The notes under the pieces are model-generated. The model saw only the letters and a program-made list of their open reading frames with translations. It did no database searches and was not told the DNA's origin. A stretch of DNA of 64,000 nucleotides from Linnemannia hyalina (taxonomy: Eukaryota > Mortierellomycota > Mortierellomycetes > Mortierellales > Mortierellaceae), in contig JAHRHY010000004.1 of NCBI GenBank assembly GCA_019671135.1, forward strand, positions 1,178,001 to 1,242,000. Reading direction: 5' to 3'. This document shows, one piece after another, positions 61,301 through 64,000 of this stretch; the stretch's first letter is position 1; every line of letters starts with the position of its first letter. The translations under genes and the position numbers were made by a program.

Positions 61301-61553
61301 CTTCCAGTTTGTCAAGGCTTGACTCCAATTCTTCACGCTCTGCCAGCAACTCGTCCAGGTCGGCATCAACTTTAGTCTCTTCTAGCTCGAGTTGTCGAAG
61401 ACATTCCTGGATGTCGGACACGTTGGTCAAGGCTTTGATGAACTCCAAGCTGGGGTTGGACTTTGAATGTGTTTCTGTCGGGTGGTTGTCCTTCAGAGGA
61501 ACATCGCTGCTTCTTTGTGCTGTGGCCGTCGTCTCTTGTACTGCTGGAGTCAT
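58374..61553 (-). CDS. COG4: Conserved oligomeric Golgi complex subunit 4
   Basis: A 784-residue protein, almost exactly the length of human COG4, in nine exons (61553-61294, 61151-60860, 60756-60519, 60423-60218, 60118-59897, 59801-59385, 59277-58924, 58824-58502, 58416-58374). The COG complex tethers retrograde vesicles at the Golgi. N-terminal coiled coils (LRQLELEETKVDADLDELLA, LAESISVKVRQLDLEQSRVQ) are followed by the CATCHR helical part: ERCRREIAR-like EEEREIARKVAEI, RAHLYNRFLESRAK, VEEVIDHYLAIEEFFLRRSV, DVFYILKKTISRAVYTSNVD, RFKRILNHGIEELYERTLKP, and a C-terminal Arg motif region QMAMLLDLEELEDLYEIWG ... RRILRSRIDF. The SNARE-binding C-terminus is intact. Confidence 0.94.
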
Positions 61554-61720
61554 CTGAGTTGTGTAGGTGACGATGTTCTGGTGAAAAAAAGAAGAGGGCG
61601 GAGAGAGATGATGGAACGATAAAAAATGTGCAGTCGCAGAAGTTGCAATGAAATTCAAAAAATGCAGGAACAAAAGCAATAAGACGATGTCGCTTTGATG
61701 AACACTTTATTTTCCTGCGG

Positions 61721-62408
61721 CTACTTGTCCGCAGGTGTTGGTAGCTGCTTTGGTTCCTCTTCCACATTCTGCACAAGTTCTCCAATGGACTTTTCCAGGT
61801 CGTCAATCCTCGACGACATCTCATCCACTACAAATTGTACGCAAAAGAAGAAAGGGCCGGCGTTAAATAAAGGATTAGTTGCTGGGCAATTTGAAAGGAG
61901 ACCATCGTCTCGAAAGATAGCTGGTGCGTCGTCAATTGAAAAGTCTTCTTGAGCTTGGCATCCATGCTGACACTTACTTTTACCGAGGATTTGACCTGAC
62001 ACTCCGTCAAACTTTGCATTGATTTGCTCGAGCAGCTTTTCGACCTATTACGTGCAATGATAGTCAAACACACGAAACGAGTCCGGTTAACTTGAGGTCT
62101 TGAGAAACAGAGACGAGCGCGCTTGTCAGGGGTGTCAAGAGCCAAAAAAAACGAACACGTACATAAAGAGTCAGTTCTTGAGGACTGACATTTTCGCTGT
62201 TGGGGTCGCCTTCCAATGGTTGGTGCTGCAGAGGTTGCTGCTGCTGCTGCTGTTGTTGCTGTGTTTGTTTGCCATGAATGTCGAGCGAATGAGTTTGTGC
62301 CTGCGCCAGAGGAGCCGGTTGTGATTGAGAGGGGACGCCAGTGTTGTCGTCGCCGAGTTGTACTGCGGTGCCAGACAATGAGTCGTGCGTGCTGTCGGTG
62401 GCCATCAT
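61721..62408 (-). CDS. Heat-shock-factor-binding protein 1 family, with Gln-rich N-terminal extension
   Basis: A 139-residue protein in three exons (62408-62163, 62044-61978, 61827-61721). Residues ~80-125, VEKLLEQINAKFDGVSGQIL and MDEMSSRIDDLEKSIGELVQ, are the coiled-coil HSBP1 domain, a small trimeric bundle that in animals binds the HSF1 trimerisation domain and damps the heat-shock response. The ~80-residue N-terminal part is Ser/Gln-rich with a run of nine Gln, an extension not seen in the ~76-residue animal protein. The stop of the tRNA methyltransferase gene lies only 82 bp upstream of this start, so the promoter is very short. Confidence 0.85.
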
Positions 62409-62490
62409 TCGCTGTTGTCGGATTTTTATGTGATGGAATTGGAACGAAAGAAAAAAGAAAAAAGGTGCTTTGTTCGTGACTTGAAATTTA

Positions 62491-63896
62491 TTAGAGTCTG
62501 GTCAAGGTCATGACGCCCTCGACGTGCCTGGTCTGCGGGAAGAGATCGAAACCGCGGATGGCCTCCACCCTATAGCCAGGCAAGCCCTTGGCGTGGCAGC
62601 GATCTAGCAGTCCCTGGAGATCCTTGGCCTGTGTCTGGACATTACAGCTCACATAGACAACACGTGCTGGCAAGAATGCCACCATCTGGTCCAAAAACTC
62701 GTCCGAGCAGCCCTTCCTGGGAGGATCGATAATCAGTGCCGTCTCTGCAGAGGGAAAGTCAATGTGGGCAAAGATCTTGTCGGCATCATCCAAATGGAAT
62801 GCTGTTGTCTCCGTCGACAGCTTGTTCAAAACAAGGTTGTTGGTGGCGCAAGAGATAGAGGCTGCTGAAATCTCAACACCCAACACTTTCTTGAAGCCCT
62901 CGTGGCAGGTGATACCAAACAATCCCGAGCCGCAGTAGGCATCCACCAAGTATTTGATTTCGTGGTTCAAAGATGAGGTTGACGCTGAAGTAGAGTCCGA
63001 GGAGGGAACTGGTGTGGTCGAAGAGGCGAGAGGAAGGTGAAGCTGCTGTTGAACATAGCCGATCAGAGATGGCAAGATGGCGTTGTTGTTCTGGAAGAAC
63101 GATCCAGCTGGGTAGTCGAACCGGAATTTCCCAACCCATTCTGTAATGGTCTCCTTGTGATCCGTCACACAAACCTTGGTGGTAGTAGGGGGGTTCTCTG
63201 ACTCTGTTCCTGGGACAATTGGGTTACTCTCGCGAAGAAGCATAGTGGCGCCCTTCTTGTATGTTGCAATGTTTCTACAGTCATAATACAGACGCATGGG
63301 TTAATACCTCGACCTTGCCAATAGTTCCTCGATATAGATGACAAAGGTCGTGGAGCCTTACTTTTGCACCTCGGCTCTCATGGTCTTCATTCCTTCGTTG
63401 ACAATGGGTGTGGCGATGGGGCATTCCTCAATATCCAAAATCCTGCGCTTTCCTGCTTGCATGAATCCGATTTGGACAGGTTGGGCCGTTCCAGCTGACT
63501 GGTGCTTGGGGTTCAGAGCTTCAAAGTGAGGGGTGATCTTGGTGCGGTAGTTGGATTGAATGGGTGACTGAGAAACAGGATCGACAGGTGGGAGTGTAGC
63601 AAAGTACTTTTCTATTATTTCAGCATCGGCAACAACCAGCAATGTTAGCGTACGTCCGTTTAAAAGCAGGCATTAGTGGATATCTGATTGGCCACAATCG
63701 TTGTGAACACTTACCAGCGTAGTTCTTGAATGCATTCTCGACAACTTGACGCTTGAACTTCATCTGATCGGCGTAGGAGATATGCTGCAGCTGGCATCCG
63801 GCGCATGCGCCAAAGTACTTGCACAAGATGTCGTTCTTGGCGATCCTGTTCTCTGCAGGCTGGATAACCTCAACAAGATCAGCGTATGAATAACCC
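62491..63896 (-). CDS. TRM2: tRNA (uracil-5-)-methyltransferase, TRM2/RumA type (5' end outside window)
   Basis: 404 residues are visible in three exons (63896-63715, 63611-63362, 63274-62491); the N-terminus lies beyond position 64000 or in an exon I could not place at the edge. The enzyme uses SAM to form 5-methyluridine, at position 54 of tRNA in yeast Trm2. Visible order: CKYFGACAGCQLQH, a C-x5-C-x2-C pattern like the iron-sulfur site of RumA; SPIQSNYRTKITPHF; GFMQAGKRRILDIEECPIA; the Gln of YPAGSFFQNN; SAM loop DAYCGSGLFG; DPPRKGCSDE; the catalytic Cys in YVSCNVQTQAKDL; and the C-terminal FDLFPQTRHVEGV. A Ser/Thr-rich insert separates FFQNN from DAYCGSG. Confidence 0.92.
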
Positions 63897-64000
63897 CTAA
63901 GGACAGCAAGAAAGAATGGTATAAAGGTAAGCATATGTGGTCTTCATTGTGTATCCATATTCCAGATCATGATCGCGTACGGATACAGCACCGCTGTCAA

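Overview
The window is nuclear DNA of a filamentous fungus. Its genes are intron-dense (1 to 9 introns, mostly 60-150 bp) and encode fungal hallmarks: a Pil1/Lsp1 eisosome protein, a GRAM/PH sterol glucosyltransferase (Atg26) and a fungal-type ATP sulfurylase with an inactive APS-kinase-like tail. It also encodes proteins absent from most yeasts: DEK, DHTKD1, a YbjQ-family protein, DNAJC11 and HSBP1. This mix suggests an early-diverging lineage, most likely Mortierellomycota, but that is inference from gene content. The standard code is used. I saw no CRISPR, prophage, plasmid or biosynthetic cluster. The exon models were built by hand from splice sites and reading frame, and the coding length of each complete spliced model divides by three.

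Layout. 0-3.5 kb: two low-complexity proteins of unknown function. 5.6-10 kb: a complete FAD-dependent monooxygenase followed by a truncated, frameshifted relative. 10.6-15.3 kb (minus): a Pil1-type eisosome protein and DNAJC17. 15.5-19.3 kb (plus): VPS51, sharing a 252-bp divergent promoter with DNAJC17. 19.6-28.6 kb (minus): a DEK protein carrying an HMG-box-like segment, then the E1 subunit of 2-oxoadipate dehydrogenase. 30.6-32.9 kb (plus): a D-2-hydroxyacid dehydrogenase. 33-35.4 kb: tRNA-Gly(UCC), an unidentified structured segment and a tRNA-Gly fragment. 35.4-41.6 kb (minus): DNAJC11 with a degenerate J motif, a YbjQ-family protein and ATP sulfurylase. 43.4-48.2 kb (plus): sterol 3-beta-glucosyltransferase. 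48.6-51.1 kb (minus): a second FAD monooxygenase. 51-54 kb: intergenic with tRNA-Leu(AAG). 54.2-64 kb (minus): a tight head-to-tail series of a transposase-like zinc-binding protein, the GID/CTLH ligase subunit MAEA/Gid9, COG4, an HSBP1 protein and a tRNA m5U methyltransferase that runs off the window.

Most genes are unrelated housekeeping neighbours and do not form a pathway. Themes recur (two Golgi/endosome tethering subunits, two J-proteins, two FAD monooxygenases), but I see no co-regulated system. The most unusual points are the DEK-HMG combination, the loss of HPD in DNAJC11, 11-22 nt microexons, two GC-AG introns, a strong TAG bias at 3' splice sites (about 74 of 93 hand-called introns), the transposase-like solo protein and the structured non-coding segments beside the tRNAs.
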